Positions 18,550-28,427 of a stretch of 64,000 nt of DNA are shown one piece after another (within the stretch, counting starts at the first letter, position 1; each line of letters opens with the position of its first letter). The notes beneath the pieces are model-generated. The model had not been told where the DNA came from. It made no database searches and saw nothing but the letters and a program-made list of their open reading frames with translations. A program made the position numbers and the translations under genes. Location of the stretch: contig NZ_BDUD01000002.1 in NCBI RefSeq assembly GCF_003113895.1, positions 434,001-498,000 on the forward strand, in the 5' to 3' direction. This stretch comes from Nostoc commune NIES-4072 (GTDB lineage: Bacteria; Cyanobacteriota; Cyanobacteriia; Cyanobacteriales; Nostocaceae).

Positions 18550-19281
18550 ATGAAACCAAAGTTCAAGTTTACTAAGAAAGGGGTAATAATCGGGTCAATC
18601 ATTGGTCTGGTTACTTTACTCAGTACAGCACCCAGTTATGCCTTTTCAATTGACGATTTCTTGAAGGTTTTAGGCAAATTCAATAACTATTTTGAGGAAA
18701 CCAAAAACGAACTCACCGCAGCAGCTAATGAATGGGGTGGGATGAAAAGCGAAGCTAAAACTGCTATTCAGAGTGGCAGTATGGATATGCCAGACCCAGT
18801 AAATTCAGCCGAAAAGCTCAAAGAGCAACTCAAGAGCAAAGGTAACTGGAATGAAAGTAACACAGTTGAAGGTGCTGTAGGTGCAGCTAACGAACTGGAG
18901 AGAGAAACCACCCGCGCCACGATCGCCAGCGTCTTAGGGGAAGTCGGTCAGGAACGTACCAAAAATGAAATAGAAGCAACTGAACAAACTGTAGCTGAGG
19001 CCAAAGAACTTGCGGAATCTGCACAATCAATGGATGCTTCACAAAACATCCTCAAGGTAATTGCTGCCCAAAACTCGCAAATTGTCTCAATGTTGGGGCA
19101 ATCCCGCACCGACGGACTGCAAGCACGGCACGATGTCCAGCAAACTAACCTGATGCTATCTCAACTTGCCGAACAGGGGGCAAGCGATCGCCGTCGTCAA
19201 AACCTGATGATGGACGGTATCAGCGCCCAGTACATCGAAATCAGCGGGTTTAGTAGTCTCAAAACTACAGCAGGTGAATAA
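18550..19281 (+). CDS. VirB5-like secreted protein
   Basis: About 243 residues from the ATG at 18550. A classical signal peptide (KKGVIIGSIIGLVTLLSTAPSYA, cut before FS) leads to a largely helical mature protein rich in E, Q, A and N, with heptad-like stretches. Such periplasmic coiled-coil proteins next to VirB4 are usually VirB5/TrbJ minor pilus components. Assignment by topology and gene order. Confidence 0.5.
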   Translation: MKPKFKFTKKGVIIGSIIGLVTLLSTAPSYAFSIDDFLKVLGKFNNYFEETKNELTAAANEWGGMKSEAKTAIQSGSMDMPDPVNSAEKLKEQLKSKGNWNESNTVEGAVGAANELERETTRATIASVLGEVGQERTKNEIEATEQTVAEAKELAESAQSMDASQNILKVIAAQNSQIVSMLGQSRTDGLQARHDVQQTNLMLSQLAEQGASDRRRQNLMMDGISAQYIEISGFSSLKTTAGE

Positions 19282-19350
19282 TTCACCCTAATCAATTGGT
19301 CATCTCTGCAATTGAGATGACCAAACCTTCACGCCTGTTAACCAAGTGCT

Positions 19351-19668
19351 ATGTTAGAACACCTCATAATTGCAACCGACCCATTTTTTGGACAAGACAT
19401 TTTAGAAAATGCCGCCGCTGGAGCGCAATTAGTAGCTGAAGGTTTCAATGAACTTTGGCAAGAAACCCTCAACGGCAGCTTATATGGCTCAATGTGCAAA
19501 GTTGGTCAGTTTTTTGCGATCGCCACACTCACCCTTTTTATGGTTGAGTTAGGCAAAAACTGGATAAATCAAGAGGATATGAAAGCTCTCTCCAGTTGGA
19601 TATGGCCCATCCTGGTTATCGGGCTACTAGCTAACAATGGGGAGCAACGCGATTTTGTGAGGTGCTAA
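19351..19668 (+). pseudogene. VirB6/TrbL-like membrane protein, N-terminal fragment
   Basis: About 96 native codons (MLEHLIIATDPFFGQ...) with two hydrophobic stretches (FFAIATLTLFMVEL and WIWPILVIGLLA), then nine codons of MITE sequence to a TGA. Full VirB6/TrbL proteins are several times longer with many membrane spans, so most of the gene is missing beyond MITE copy c. Confidence 0.6.
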
Positions 19669-19788
19669 AATCTGGGACGTATATAGCTTGTTTCAGGATG
19701 CGATCGCAACTAAAAAACCAGATTTTGTTGAGAATATAGGGGTGTAATTGAGAACTAAACCCCGATCTCACTTTTTCGCGTTGCTCCC
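19640..19788 (+). mobile_element. 149-bp MITE, copy c
   Basis: Full-length copy. The left flank TAACAATG and right flank ACCTACAA do not match, so there is no target duplication. It joins the start of a VirB6-like gene to the middle of a VirB10-like gene, as expected after a deletion between two MITE copies. Confidence 0.85.
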
Positions 19789-20851
19789 ACCTACAAGCAC
19801 AACAGTACAAGAACTTACAGCTAAAACTGAAGAAACATTACGCCCAACAGAACAAAATACCAGTCGCTCCCGTCGTCGCCGTAACCGCCGCAGCGAGAAT
19901 ACCGAAACAGTTGCCAACACTCCCAGTCAAATTGAAGAACTACGGCCGCGTTGGGAACCTGTAAACACAAACGACAATACTCCAGAGTATAGCAATACTG
20001 GTGACGAAGAGAACAATCAAGCCGTACCAGTTATTTATAGCTTCTCGGTAAAAGAACGACAAACTAGCTCAGAACTTGGCAAAGAAAAAACCTTAGAATC
20101 CAGTTTTGCTGGTAATAAAGAAAACAACCCCACTCAGCAAGTCGAACGACTTGCAAATAACTACTTGCCAGAAGAAGCACAAATACTTCAAGAAACACAA
20201 CCACAGTATCTAGTTGTCGGTTCGTTTGCAAGTGCAACCCTCGTAACTCCGCTCGTGATGCCCCAAATCAGCAATAACGGTCGTTCCCAGGAGCAGACAA
20301 ATACGTTACGGTTTGTCGCCCAGTTGAACGAGCCGCTTTACAGCAATACTGGCGAAATAGCCATTCCAGCAGGAACGCAGGTAACTATCGCTATGATTTC
20401 GGTTGATAGCACATCAGGCGTGCGTGCCGAAGTCACGGCTATTCTTAAAGATGGAACTGAATACCCTATATCACCCGGAACGATATCAGTCCTGGGAGAG
20501 GCAGGTTCCCCCCTAGCCGCCAGACCCTACGACAACAAGGGATCTGAAATTGCCAAATACGATACCACTTTAGGAACAATAGCTGGTCTTGCCAAGGTAG
20601 GGGAAATTATCAACCAGCCGGATGAAGAAGTCACAGAAGATTTGCCTTTAGGTGGGACAAGAACCCGCAGCCGCAATAACAACCGCAACCTGGGAGCTGC
20701 TTTCCTTGAAGGTGCCTTTGGCAAACTTGGCGAAACAGTCAGCAAACGGACAGAACGTGCCACTGACGAAATCAACCGCCGCCCCAATGTCTGGTATGTG
20801 CCTAAAGACACCAAAATCACAATCAAAGTCGATAGGTCAATCAAGCTGTGA
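19748..20851 (+). pseudogene. VirB10/TrbI-like protein lacking its N-terminus
   Basis: The native sequence starts at about 19789. It has a disordered, charged region (SRSRRRRNRRSENTE...), then a beta-rich domain with FVAQLNEPLYSNTGEIAIPA and GTQVTIAMISVDSTSGVRAE, which resembles the C-terminal channel domain of VirB10. The cytoplasmic part and inner-membrane anchor typical of VirB10 are absent. The first 14 codons come from the MITE. The stop overlaps the next start (GTGA), so the remaining operon is tightly coupled. Confidence 0.65.
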
Positions 20852-21681
20852 AATTCAGATATATAGCCGACTTTAGTTTAATGATGCCCTGGGCGATCGC
20901 CTTTAGCGGGTGCCTCACCATTGCCTCCGTGCTTGCACCAAACCAACTTCTACTGGCAAATACTATCCATCAAGTTGCAGCGTCCCAGGTGTCAGGGGAG
21001 AATGCCCAATTGCAGACAGTTAAGGTCTGGCCCGGACATGGGGTATCAATATCGTTCTACAACACCAGAGAAATTATCAAGAAAATCTGGCTGGATGATC
21101 CATCTAGGTTTGTTTTTGATGTAGACGGATGTCTTGAAGGCTTGGGTAAGTGTTCTGGAAACAGTACGGGCGCAGGACTAATTCATATTCGCCGCATCGA
21201 GACAGTCAAAATCCCCGGTTTACCACAAGCTTCTTACGGGGCGCACATGACGGTGATTACCGAATCTGGGTCAACAAGGAAAAGCTACCACTTTCGGATT
21301 GTAGCGAGCAGTGGCACACCAGAGTACAGCCAAATTGAAATTATTGGCGATACTCCCAGCAAACCTGAAGAAGTAAAACCAAAAGTCAGTTACACCGCAT
21401 TATCTGATAGCAGACATATCGCCAAAGGGATGCAAGTTGCCTTAAAAAACCAGTGGGTTACTACAGATAGCAAGCTTTGGAAGCGCCTCAATCAACTTGT
21501 GGAGTTGCGATCGCAAGGAGAGGAACTTGTCGTCGCCGCCAGCACCACCGGAGTATCAATGCAATTGGTTGAAAAACTCATGTTGTTAGGTGGAAAGCGC
21601 TTCTTAGAAATACCGCCACAGCGCAATAACCCTCCCATAACACCAAATACAGGTAAAACAAACTTTCTCTTGAATCAATAA
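20848..21681 (+). CDS. Exported VirB9/TraK-like protein candidate
   Basis: 277 residues. The N-terminal hydrophobic segment (about 9-35) is probably a signal sequence. Next comes a beta-rich domain with VKVWPGHGVSISFYN, IKKIWLDDPSRFVFDVDG and THMTV-like strands (about 70-175), compatible with VirB9/TraK outer-membrane core proteins. The C-terminal region is helical. The GTG start overlaps the TGA of the VirB10-like gene. The family call is tentative. Confidence 0.45.
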   Translation: MKFRYIADFSLMMPWAIAFSGCLTIASVLAPNQLLLANTIHQVAASQVSGENAQLQTVKVWPGHGVSISFYNTREIIKKIWLDDPSRFVFDVDGCLEGLGKCSGNSTGAGLIHIRRIETVKIPGLPQASYGAHMTVITESGSTRKSYHFRIVASSGTPEYSQIEIIGDTPSKPEEVKPKVSYTALSDSRHIAKGMQVALKNQWVTTDSKLWKRLNQLVELRSQGEELVVAASTTGVSMQLVEKLMLLGGKRFLEIPPQRNNPPITPNTGKTNFLLNQ

Positions 21682-21698
21682 TTTTTAAATAACCAGTG

Positions 21699-22282
21699 AT
21701 GTATAACGAAAATCTGACCTCTAACAACCAAATTTTAGATATCACAACCGAGGTAACTGCGATAGGGGAGCAACGCGATTTTGTGAGGTGCTAAAATCTG
21801 GGACGTATATAGCTTGTTTCAGGATGCGATCGCAACTAAAAAACCAGATTTTGTTGAGAATATAGGGGTGTAATTGAGAACTAAACCCCGATCTCACTTT
21901 TTCGCGTTGCTCCCCTGCGATAGTACCAGTGAGAGATGCAAGTCAGGAAAGTACTCACAACAAAACCAACCGAGCGCTTGAGTATCGGATGGAAAAATTT
22001 AATAATTTACGCTACCTGATGGTAGCAGGACTTATTGCGGGACTTGCCCTACACGGGTTAATCCGGTTTGGAGGTAGCTACAATATCGGCAGTCTCCTAT
22101 TCGGTGAGAAAGCAGTAGCTCAAACAGTTCCATCGAAGTATTCAAATTTGAACACTTCGATAGATAAAACAAAACAAACCAAACAGCCACAACCCGTCGC
22201 AACTAAATACGTCAACGGCGCACCTACTCGGGGTAGAACTGGCGAAGCTGTCATGAAGTGCAAACTAAACCGTTTAGTTTAA
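21699..22282 (+). pseudogene. Small membrane protein split by MITE copy d
   Basis: The 5' part (MYNENLTSNNQILDITTEVT) is followed by the MITE. After removing the MITE and the 9-bp duplication, the frame continues as AIVPVRDASQEST and includes a membrane span (YLMVAGLIAGLALHGLIRF). The last 17 codons and the stop lie inside the left end of the Tn3-type transposon, so the true C-terminus is also missing. Probably a T4SS-linked membrane protein by position. Confidence 0.6.
21766..21914 (+). mobile_element. 149-bp MITE, copy d
   Basis: Full-length copy flanked by the 9-bp direct repeat CTGCGATAG on both sides. Removing one repeat and the element restores an open frame in the host gene. Confidence 0.92.
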
Positions 22283-22408
22283 AAACTGTCGGTGGAAGGA
22301 TAAGATTGCCGTTAAATTATCGATTGCATGAAATACATTCAGGCGATCGCTGGAGTAAAAAGGTAATAGTTATGCTTAATAGAGAAGATATAACTCCAGT
22401 TGCATGTT

Positions 22409-25387
22409 TTAGGCAGCAGTCTCAATAGGCAAACGTTCATTCATATCCAGCTTGAAAGTACCGTAAGGATTAATATGTAACCAAATCAAAGGTGAAAGTG
22501 CCCGCAAGTCAAGTTTAGTCATTAATTTCATCCATTCGGGTTGTGACAAGACCTGCTGAATCATTAATGTATTAATATACACCAATGATATTTGGAGCAG
22601 ATGTAAGGATAAAATAGCTAACTCCTGATCTTCTAAGCGATTAGTCGCTACTTCTCCACCCTTGCCATAAAAAATAAAGCTGTTAGCACTATTCCAATTT
22701 TCAACTACATTTAATCCTTCGTTAATTTCTCGACGCAGTTCGACTGAATGCAGATATTGACAGAGAAAAATGGTCTTGACAGCTTTCCCTAACTCACATA
22801 GTGCTTGATAAGTAGGGTGCAATAAATTCCCCCTAGTAAAACGCTTTAAAATAGCATCTGTTTCTGCCATTCCTAAGCGAAGTGCAGTGGCATACTTAAT
22901 CATTTGGTCATATTGCTGACGAATTAAGTCCCAGTTGATTGTGCGAGTTAAGACAGGTTGTAAATTGGGATAATCACTGGCACTTCCATTGATGGGTAAA
23001 TATAATTTTTGAACATTAATGCGTTTAATACGTGGCATCAGTTGAAAACCTAACAAATGGCAGAAAGCAAAAGCTACCTCACTTTGTCCATGACTATCCA
23101 CAAAATTCTTCTCAACCTTCATCTGGGTACAATGGCGTAGTAAACCTTCAATCATGGCTGCCACTTCACTACTTGAACAGGTTTTTAACTGCGAGTAGAT
23201 GCAGACAGAATTTTTTTCAACGTGCCAGTAAATCATCACACCGCGACCACCATAACGAATGTGCCATTCAGTCATCAGATTCTGATCCCAAGCACCAAAT
23301 TTTTTGGAATCAGAAGCACAAGAAGATGTACCTTCTCCCCAAATATGCTTCAATCTGGCTTGAAAAATAGCATTTGCAACATTGGTAATAGCGTTGCGTA
23401 ATTGTTGTTTTTGGATATAACAACGTTTGACGTGTAATAATTCCTGATAATTATTGCCCCCTATATCATCACTTAAACGCTTCAGTCCTGTATTTGTCCC
23501 CAAACCATATAAGCATAGTAACAAACGCTTTTGTAATAGTTCAGATTCTAAAACTTCTCTAGTTAAGACTGATTGAAAATGTCCAGTAAAATTGACACGT
23601 AAATCTGTTTCTTTCAGGATATCCAAGAGACTAGTCCTCGCCCATCGGCGATTAATTTCAGTCTTTAAGCGCCCTAAATTTATTGGCTCACTTTGAGGCG
23701 GTATAGGTGATAAAGAAATCTGAGATTTGACTTGATTTTTAATTAAGACATACTTATTTTTAGATAATCCTGATTCTAATTGCATCAGCGCTGACTGCAT
23801 TTGCATCTGTAAATCAGTAATGAATTCTTCAACATCAGATGGTTGTTGTAGAGCTTGAAAATATGCGGCTCGTTGGGCTTCAAAGTCTGTTGGTAAATCT
23901 GATTCTGGGTTGCGGTAACGATAGGCTCCAACTACCCAAATTTCTTTACATCTGAGTTTGTCTCTTAATGCTTGAAGCACACTTAGTTCATAATTGATGC
24001 GATTTACCTTGAGATCACCATCACTACTTTTTTCCAAGATTAATTCTTGCCAGCCACTACGCAGCACTCCCTCAATAGGAATATCTTCTGTTATATCATA
24101 GTATCGCTGACTACTGTGAGCATATTTTTTGAGTAATAGGAGTGCTTGAATTACTGGACGATGAACATCATTATTTGAGCGAAATTCAAGCTGCTCTAAA
24201 ATTAATGGTAAAATTCTTCGGTAATGTCTTCCATAAGAAGAGCGCATGACAGTATAAACTCGTTCGCGGTAAACATTACCTGTTGATTTGTATTCTTTAA
24301 CTAAATTTTTGAGAGTTGTTTCACCAACAATCGGGAAAATAACTTCTCTAATAACTCCATCAGGCTGTTGCAAAGAAGCCTCTGCCATTTGAAATAGTAA
24401 ATTAGTCTTACCATTGACTTTTTTAAAATCTTGCAGCAATTCTTGGTCTACACGTTTTTCGGCTTTAGCTCCTATACGATGTACAATTTGAATAATTAAC
24501 TCTACTAAGTTATCTATTATTTCTTGGCTTCTTACAAGGGCGAAAATAGCAACTAATGTATACCGAATTGGTTCTGGATGACGGCGTAAGTCTTTCGGAT
24601 ATTCAACAACTACACGTTGTTTATATTTTTGTAAAATTTTTGTTGGTATGGTAGTAAATAAATCAGGAGGTAAATCTAATTGACGCAAAATTGATAATTT
24701 TTCAATTGATTTTTGAAAACTTTCTACACCAATCCTTCCGGGGTCTAATTTTAATTCATTCCAGATCGATAACTGTGAGGAATCAACATCTAACTGAGTT
24801 ACTTCTTCATCAGATTGATTTTCAAGGGGATGAGGTTTGAATAAATTATCTATCTGTTCTTTAGTTCGGCTAGATAACTGTGCAACAGTTTTTTGAAAAA
24901 AGTTCTCCTCAAAACTATGAAGAGCAGAGCGAGTAATACGTTCTAAGCGATTGAGCGTTGGCGGCTCAATTTTTAATTCTCGTAAACGATCAAAAGCTGC
25001 ACTTTTAAGTTGTTCAAATTTTAATTCATAAATCAACGCTTGTTCTGTTAACCAATTAACTAATTCTTCAGCATCATTGATAGTAGCTTCTCGAAATCCA
25101 AAAAGTTCTCTAATTTTCTTGCGGTAATATTTTACTGACCGTCCTTGCCAATTACAGTCTTGGTAAACACTAGGAGTAATACTGAGTTGTTGTGTTACGT
25201 AGTTAACAACTACAGCCGGAATTTCATGGTCTGATTCGGGAAATTTTGCTTCCATCTGGAAAAACTTGAGCAATAAAGCAAAAATCAAACGATTTTGAGG
25301 ATTTTTGTGCGCTAATAGCTCTAATTCCTTTGGTAACAGCGTCCAGTACTCTAGTAGTTCTTCTGGTTGCCAGTTTCGTTTCATCAT
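22409..25387 (-). CDS. tnpA: Tn3-family transposase
   Basis: 992 residues, the normal length for Tn3 TnpA. The N-terminal DNA-binding half starts [15 protein letters not shown]. The catalytic half has conserved patches with acidic residues: [37 protein letters not shown] and [20 protein letters not shown], consistent with the DDE triad, followed by [14 protein letters not shown]. It should catalyse replicative transposition with co-integrate formation. It is transcribed away from the core site at 25401-25429. Confidence 0.93.
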   Translation of the reverse strand: MMKRNWQPEELLEYWTLLPKELELLAHKNPQNRLIFALLLKFFQMEAKFPESDHEIPAVVVNYVTQQLSITPSVYQDCNWQGRSVKYYRKKIRELFGFREATINDAEELVNWLTEQALIYELKFEQLKSAAFDRLRELKIEPPTLNRLERITRSALHSFEENFFQKTVAQLSSRTKEQIDNLFKPHPLENQSDEEVTQLDVDSSQLSIWNELKLDPGRIGVESFQKSIEKLSILRQLDLPPDLFTTIPTKILQKYKQRVVVEYPKDLRRHPEPIRYTLVAIFALVRSQEIIDNLVELIIQIVHRIGAKAEKRVDQELLQDFKKVNGKTNLLFQMAEASLQQPDGVIREVIFPIVGETTLKNLVKEYKSTGNVYRERVYTVMRSSYGRHYRRILPLILEQLEFRSNNDVHRPVIQALLLLKKYAHSSQRYYDITEDIPIEGVLRSGWQELILEKSSDGDLKVNRINYELSVLQALRDKLRCKEIWVVGAYRYRNPESDLPTDFEAQRAAYFQALQQPSDVEEFITDLQMQMQSALMQLESGLSKNKYVLIKNQVKSQISLSPIPPQSEPINLGRLKTEINRRWARTSLLDILKETDLRVNFTGHFQSVLTREVLESELLQKRLLLCLYGLGTNTGLKRLSDDIGGNNYQELLHVKRCYIQKQQLRNAITNVANAIFQARLKHIWGEGTSSCASDSKKFGAWDQNLMTEWHIRYGGRGVMIYWHVEKNSVCIYSQLKTCSSSEVAAMIEGLLRHCTQMKVEKNFVDSHGQSEVAFAFCHLLGFQLMPRIKRINVQKLYLPINGSASDYPNLQPVLTRTINWDLIRQQYDQMIKYATALRLGMAETDAILKRFTRGNLLHPTYQALCELGKAVKTIFLCQYLHSVELRREINEGLNVVENWNSANSFIFYGKGGEVATNRLEDQELAILSLHLLQISLVYINTLMIQQVLSQPEWMKLMTKLDLRALSPLIWLHINPYGTFKLDMNERLPIETAA

Positions 25388-25400
25388 CCCTCACTTTCTT

Positions 25401-25429
25401 AGTACAGAGTAGATACTCTACTCTGTACT
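25401..25429. promoter_or_regulatory. Putative resolution core site of the transposon
   Basis: A 29-bp inverted repeat: two 11-bp arms (AGTACAGAGTA and TACTCTGTACT) separated by a 7-bp spacer (GATACTC); counting the symmetric spacer bases the arms reach 13 bp. Arm and spacer lengths are those of Xer/TnpI-type core sites. It lies between the transposase and recombinase genes, where Tn4430-type internal resolution sites sit. Confidence 0.7.
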
Positions 25430-25494
25430 GCAACAATTAACTCTAGTCAATATATGTATTGGTAAATTTATTACTCAGAAATATTCCTTAACTT

Positions 25495-26400
25495 TTATAT
25501 ACTTTTATATACTTTTTTTAAATTCTCTAAAGCAGACTTTGCTACTATTTCTGCTCTCGCACTAGTTACTTTTTGGTAGCGGAGAGTTGTTTGAATGTTT
25601 TCATGTCCCATCAGCGCCCGTAATTCTTCAATTCCCATCAATCCCACCCGCTCAGTGGCAAAGGTATGGCGGAGATCATGCAGCCTAATCCCTTTTAATT
25701 TCTGGCTTTGGTCAATTATTTCTCGCCAGTCTGCCGTTACTGCCTCATAACTTACTGGTGTTACAACTTTAGTCGTTGGATGTTGAGCGGTGAATAATGC
25801 TGTTGAACCTGGATGACGATAATATTTTATATAGTTTTTTAAAGCAATTTCTGCATCTTCACTATAAAAGCACCAGCGTTTTTTGTTGCCTTTACCCACT
25901 ACCTGAAATTTACGTTGTTCCTGAAAAATTTGTGCCAGTTCCAGTCCAAGTAATTCTCCAATTCTAGCTCCACTTCGATGCAGCAAGCGGACTATCGTCT
26001 CAAGTCTAGCATTAGATTTTTTTAACAAATCATACAAAATATCTAATTCTTGAGACGTGAGGTAGCGTATTATCTCGTCTGTATTGTGTTCTCCCCGTTC
26101 TCGATTTGGTTTCCTCAGACTCAGACGGCTAACTGGGTTTGATTGAATGTAGCCAGATTCAACAGCAAAATTCAACAGAGCGCTGATTATTGCTTGGTGA
26201 CGATTATGAGTCGTGTATTTTAGTTCATCTAACCGAGCTAAGTAGTCTTTCAGCAGTTGACGGTCTACTAACTCTATAGGTAAGGAGCCATGCTCTTTCA
26301 GCAAAGATAGTAGTGTTAGCTCGTAAGATTTAAGTGTACTAGCAGCTAATCCTTGTCGAGAAAGGAAAGCTGTAGCAACTTGTGCTAATGTAGTTGTCAC
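25495..26400 (-). CDS. Tyrosine recombinase (co-integrate resolvase, TnpI-like role)
   Basis: 301 residues with all catalytic residues: R147 (HRSGARIGELL), H241-x-x-R244 (HDLRHTF), H266 (LMGHENIQ) and Y275 (TLRYQKV). The N-terminal SAM-like domain is present (about 1-85). Placed upstream of the transposase with a core site between them, it most likely resolves co-integrates, as TnpI does in Tn4430; most Tn3 elements use a serine resolvase. Confidence 0.85.
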   Translation of the reverse strand: MTTTLAQVATAFLSRQGLAASTLKSYELTLLSLLKEHGSLPIELVDRQLLKDYLARLDELKYTTHNRHQAIISALLNFAVESGYIQSNPVSRLSLRKPNRERGEHNTDEIIRYLTSQELDILYDLLKKSNARLETIVRLLHRSGARIGELLGLELAQIFQEQRKFQVVGKGNKKRWCFYSEDAEIALKNYIKYYRHPGSTALFTAQHPTTKVVTPVSYEAVTADWREIIDQSQKLKGIRLHDLRHTFATERVGLMGIEELRALMGHENIQTTLRYQKVTSARAEIVAKSALENLKKVYKSI

Positions 26401-26496
26401 GTTTCACCTCTTTATCTAATTAAAAGTACTGCTATTCATTTAAAATATGCACTTATATAAAATAATTAATTATATACTTTACTACATATTAAAAGC

Positions 26497-26967
26497 ATGG
26501 ACAATACCCCCCAACCCCAAGAAACGCTGTCCCAGTACGTTAAAAGAATACGCACAAGCCTTTCATTAAGTCAAAATGATTTGGCAACTAAGGCAGGCAT
26601 TCATCTTCAAAGTTTAGGTAAGATTGAACGAGGCATGACTACCAAGCTCAATAGTAAAAGCCAGCGTGGATTAGCTCGCGCATTGCAGGTTCCATCTGAG
26701 TACCTTGATGCAGTCATCCGGGGTGTACCCATGTCTGCAACCGATGTCCTCAAATTTTGCCCCGACTGCTGGACTCCCGGAACAACTCTTGAAGAAATCT
26801 GGTTATTGCCGCGATCGCAGTTTTGTTTCTTGTGCGGTACGGCATTACGTAATAGTTGTGCTAAGTGTAACGAACCTATTACGTCATTGAAATTTCGGTT
26901 TTGTCCTTACTGTGGCTTTCCATATAAAGCTTCTATTAGTTCTGAATCTCAAAGCCAGCCCCTTTAA
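26497..26967 (+). CDS. XRE-type HTH protein with double zinc ribbon
   Basis: 156 residues. Residues about 10-65 are a Cro/CI-type HTH (SLSQNDLATKAGIHLQSLGK). Residues about 85-145 contain four CxxC pairs (CPDCW, CFLCG, CAKCN, CPYCG) forming two zinc ribbons. It is divergent from the recombinase with an AT-rich promoter region between, and is inside the transposon, so it is probably its regulator or a passenger gene. Confidence 0.7.
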   Translation: MDNTPQPQETLSQYVKRIRTSLSLSQNDLATKAGIHLQSLGKIERGMTTKLNSKSQRGLARALQVPSEYLDAVIRGVPMSATDVLKFCPDCWTPGTTLEEIWLLPRSQFCFLCGTALRNSCAKCNEPITSLKFRFCPYCGFPYKASISSESQSQPL

Positions 26968-27078
26968 TATTAGTATTATTTACTACTTGTCTCTTTCATT
27001 ATTCAAACTAAACTTTACCGCTTTACTGAACTAAACTGTTTAGTTTGCATTTGGTGACAGCTTCGCCAGCTCTACCCC

Positions 27079-27144
27079 TAATACCTGCACAGGCATCATT
27101 TTTTCAATAAATACAGCAGGGCGTTTAGAAATTGAGTCAGACAT
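27079..27144 (-). pseudogene. First 22 codons of an operon gene cut by the transposon (DUF1156-like?)
   Basis: An ATG five bases after the PIN gene stop begins MSDSISKRPAVFIEKMMPV..., and native sequence ends at the transposon edge. Family knowledge: DUF499 genes are often followed by a DUF1156 methyltransferase-like gene, and the start of those proteins has a similar FIE-x-MPV-like motif. The identification is an inference from 22 residues and context. Confidence 0.4.
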
Positions 27145-27149
27145 TTTTA

Positions 27150-27647
27150 TTACCAACCATAAGTCCGAATATTATTAAAATTAATTGTATCAATACCTAC
27201 TTTTTGCAGATAATTAGCTAACTTGAAATCATCTGTAAGCACTAAATATTTATTTTTTGCTAAAGTCACAATTCCACAGTCAGTCAGCCCATACTTAGTA
27301 AAATTATCTAGCTGAACAGCATTGACACTTTCAATATAAAATTCATCTAATGCAGTCATCGCTTGAGCAAATACAGAGTAACATTGAGAACGTTCTGGTT
27401 CACCAATCTGGTTAACCAGACTATTCACTTCAGTCAGCACATTAGGAGTTGTAACAATTTTTGAGAAATACGACAAGATACTCACCAGCAAATCGTAATC
27501 TTCCGGTAAAAACTTTTCAGTCCGATTAAATTGTGATATTCGCCTCCGATTTACAGTACCAACAAACCAAAGTAATAAAATATTTGTGTCAATTAAAATT
27601 CCTTTTTGTTTGTAACTTTGAAACAACGAGCGAATATAATCTTTCAT
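27150..27647 (-). CDS. PIN-domain protein
   Basis: 165 residues, longer than a VapC. PIN features: GILIDTNILLLWFVG near the N-terminus, NVLTEVNSLV in the middle, and LTDCGIVTLAKNKYLVLTDD in the C-terminal half, providing the acidic metal-binding residues. The ATG overlaps the TGA of the small upstream gene (ATGA), as in toxin-antitoxin pairs, and it is fifth in the HNH-DUF499 operon. Probable RNase effector or toxin. Confidence 0.7.
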   Translation of the reverse strand: MKDYIRSLFQSYKQKGILIDTNILLLWFVGTVNRRRISQFNRTEKFLPEDYDLLVSILSYFSKIVTTPNVLTEVNSLVNQIGEPERSQCYSVFAQAMTALDEFYIESVNAVQLDNFTKYGLTDCGIVTLAKNKYLVLTDDFKLANYLQKVGIDTINFNNIRTYGW

Positions 27648-27934
27648 CCCTCACGAATTTTCATCGATTTTACTTCCCCCGTTTCTGCATCTACGGTAAA
27701 TATTTTATACTCACGTTCATATTTAGTAGCTAAAGAAATAGCTTCAGGAATAAGTGTTCTTTCAGTCTTAGCTACAGGGCGACTAAAACCTAAAGTTACA
27801 TACCAAAACCTTTTATTTTCTGACAATTCTACTTCTTCAAGCAAGATATCATTGATAGAATTACCTATCATATCCTGGATATCTTCAAAATATTTTTTAG
27901 CAGCTAGAACAGCACCACGCACGTCAATTTTCAT
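27644..27934 (-). CDS. Small protein coupled to the PIN gene
   Basis: 96 residues from an ATG at 27934 with the excellent Shine-Dalgarno AGGAGG. A longer frame exists upstream but lacks such a site. It has a mixed alpha/beta pattern (MKIDVRGAVLAAKKYF, FWYVTLGF, YKIFTVDAETGEV). It overlaps the PIN gene by 4 nt, so it may be an antitoxin or partner. No family recognised with confidence. Confidence 0.55.
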   Translation of the reverse strand: MKIDVRGAVLAAKKYFEDIQDMIGNSINDILLEEVELSENKRFWYVTLGFSRPVAKTERTLIPEAISLATKYEREYKIFTVDAETGEVKSMKIREG

Positions 27935-27997
27935 ATATTTTACCTCCTGATTTATAGTTATAACTTTATTTGTTAACTGTTGACTGTCAACCGTCAA

Positions 27998-28426
27998 CTA
28001 ATCCCCCAAAAGCACCCGAATCGCTTTCAAAGCCTGATTACGTTTCCCATTGCTAATCTTGGCAAACCAGTAGTGCGATTCCTCATAACTCATGGCTCTA
28101 ATCCCTTGGGCAATATTCGCAATGCGTTCTATTTTAGAAAGCGGTTGCAAAGTCTGAAACAATAATGCCAAATTTATCCCTGACTCCTCATTCAAAACAT
28201 AAGGAGTTTGGCGATTGTGACTTAGGGTTTTGGGGTCATAATTATTAGCCTTCAAAGAATCATAAATTGCCTGTTTCACCTGAATTAAAGCATTGCCCTT
28301 TAAACGCCCAATACGCTTGGCAGAAGGACGCTTTTTTTCACCGGCTTTTTTATAAGCACATTGATACAACTCCAGGGCAAAGTTATTGTTATCTGTAGGA
28401 ACCACTCGCAATTGAAACTCTTGCAT
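27998..28426 (-). CDS. Conserved-looking protein following DUF499
   Basis: 142 residues, basic in the middle (KKAGEKKRPSAKRIGRLKG), with no known catalytic motif. It starts one base after the DUF499 stop and so is certainly co-translated with it. It is probably a structural or nucleic-acid-binding partner of the ATPase. Function unknown. Confidence 0.6.
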   Translation of the reverse strand: MQEFQLRVVPTDNNNFALELYQCAYKKAGEKKRPSAKRIGRLKGNALIQVKQAIYDSLKANNYDPKTLSHNRQTPYVLNEESGINLALLFQTLQPLSKIERIANIAQGIRAMSYEESHYWFAKISNGKRNQALKAIRVLLGD

Positions 28427-28427
28427 C

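Larger units (their letters stand above)
22230..27078. mobile_element. Tn3-family transposon with tyrosine recombinase
   Basis: Terminal inverted repeats of at least 50 bp with a few mismatches lie at 22230-22283 and 27026-27078. Both begin GGGGTAGA and share CTGGCGAAGCTGTCA and GCAAACTAAAC. The element is 4849 bp and encodes a Tn3-type transposase, a tyrosine recombinase, a core recombination site and an HTH/zinc-ribbon protein. Flanking five bases (TACTC and TAATA) do not match, so the usual 5-bp duplication is absent. Confidence 0.85.
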
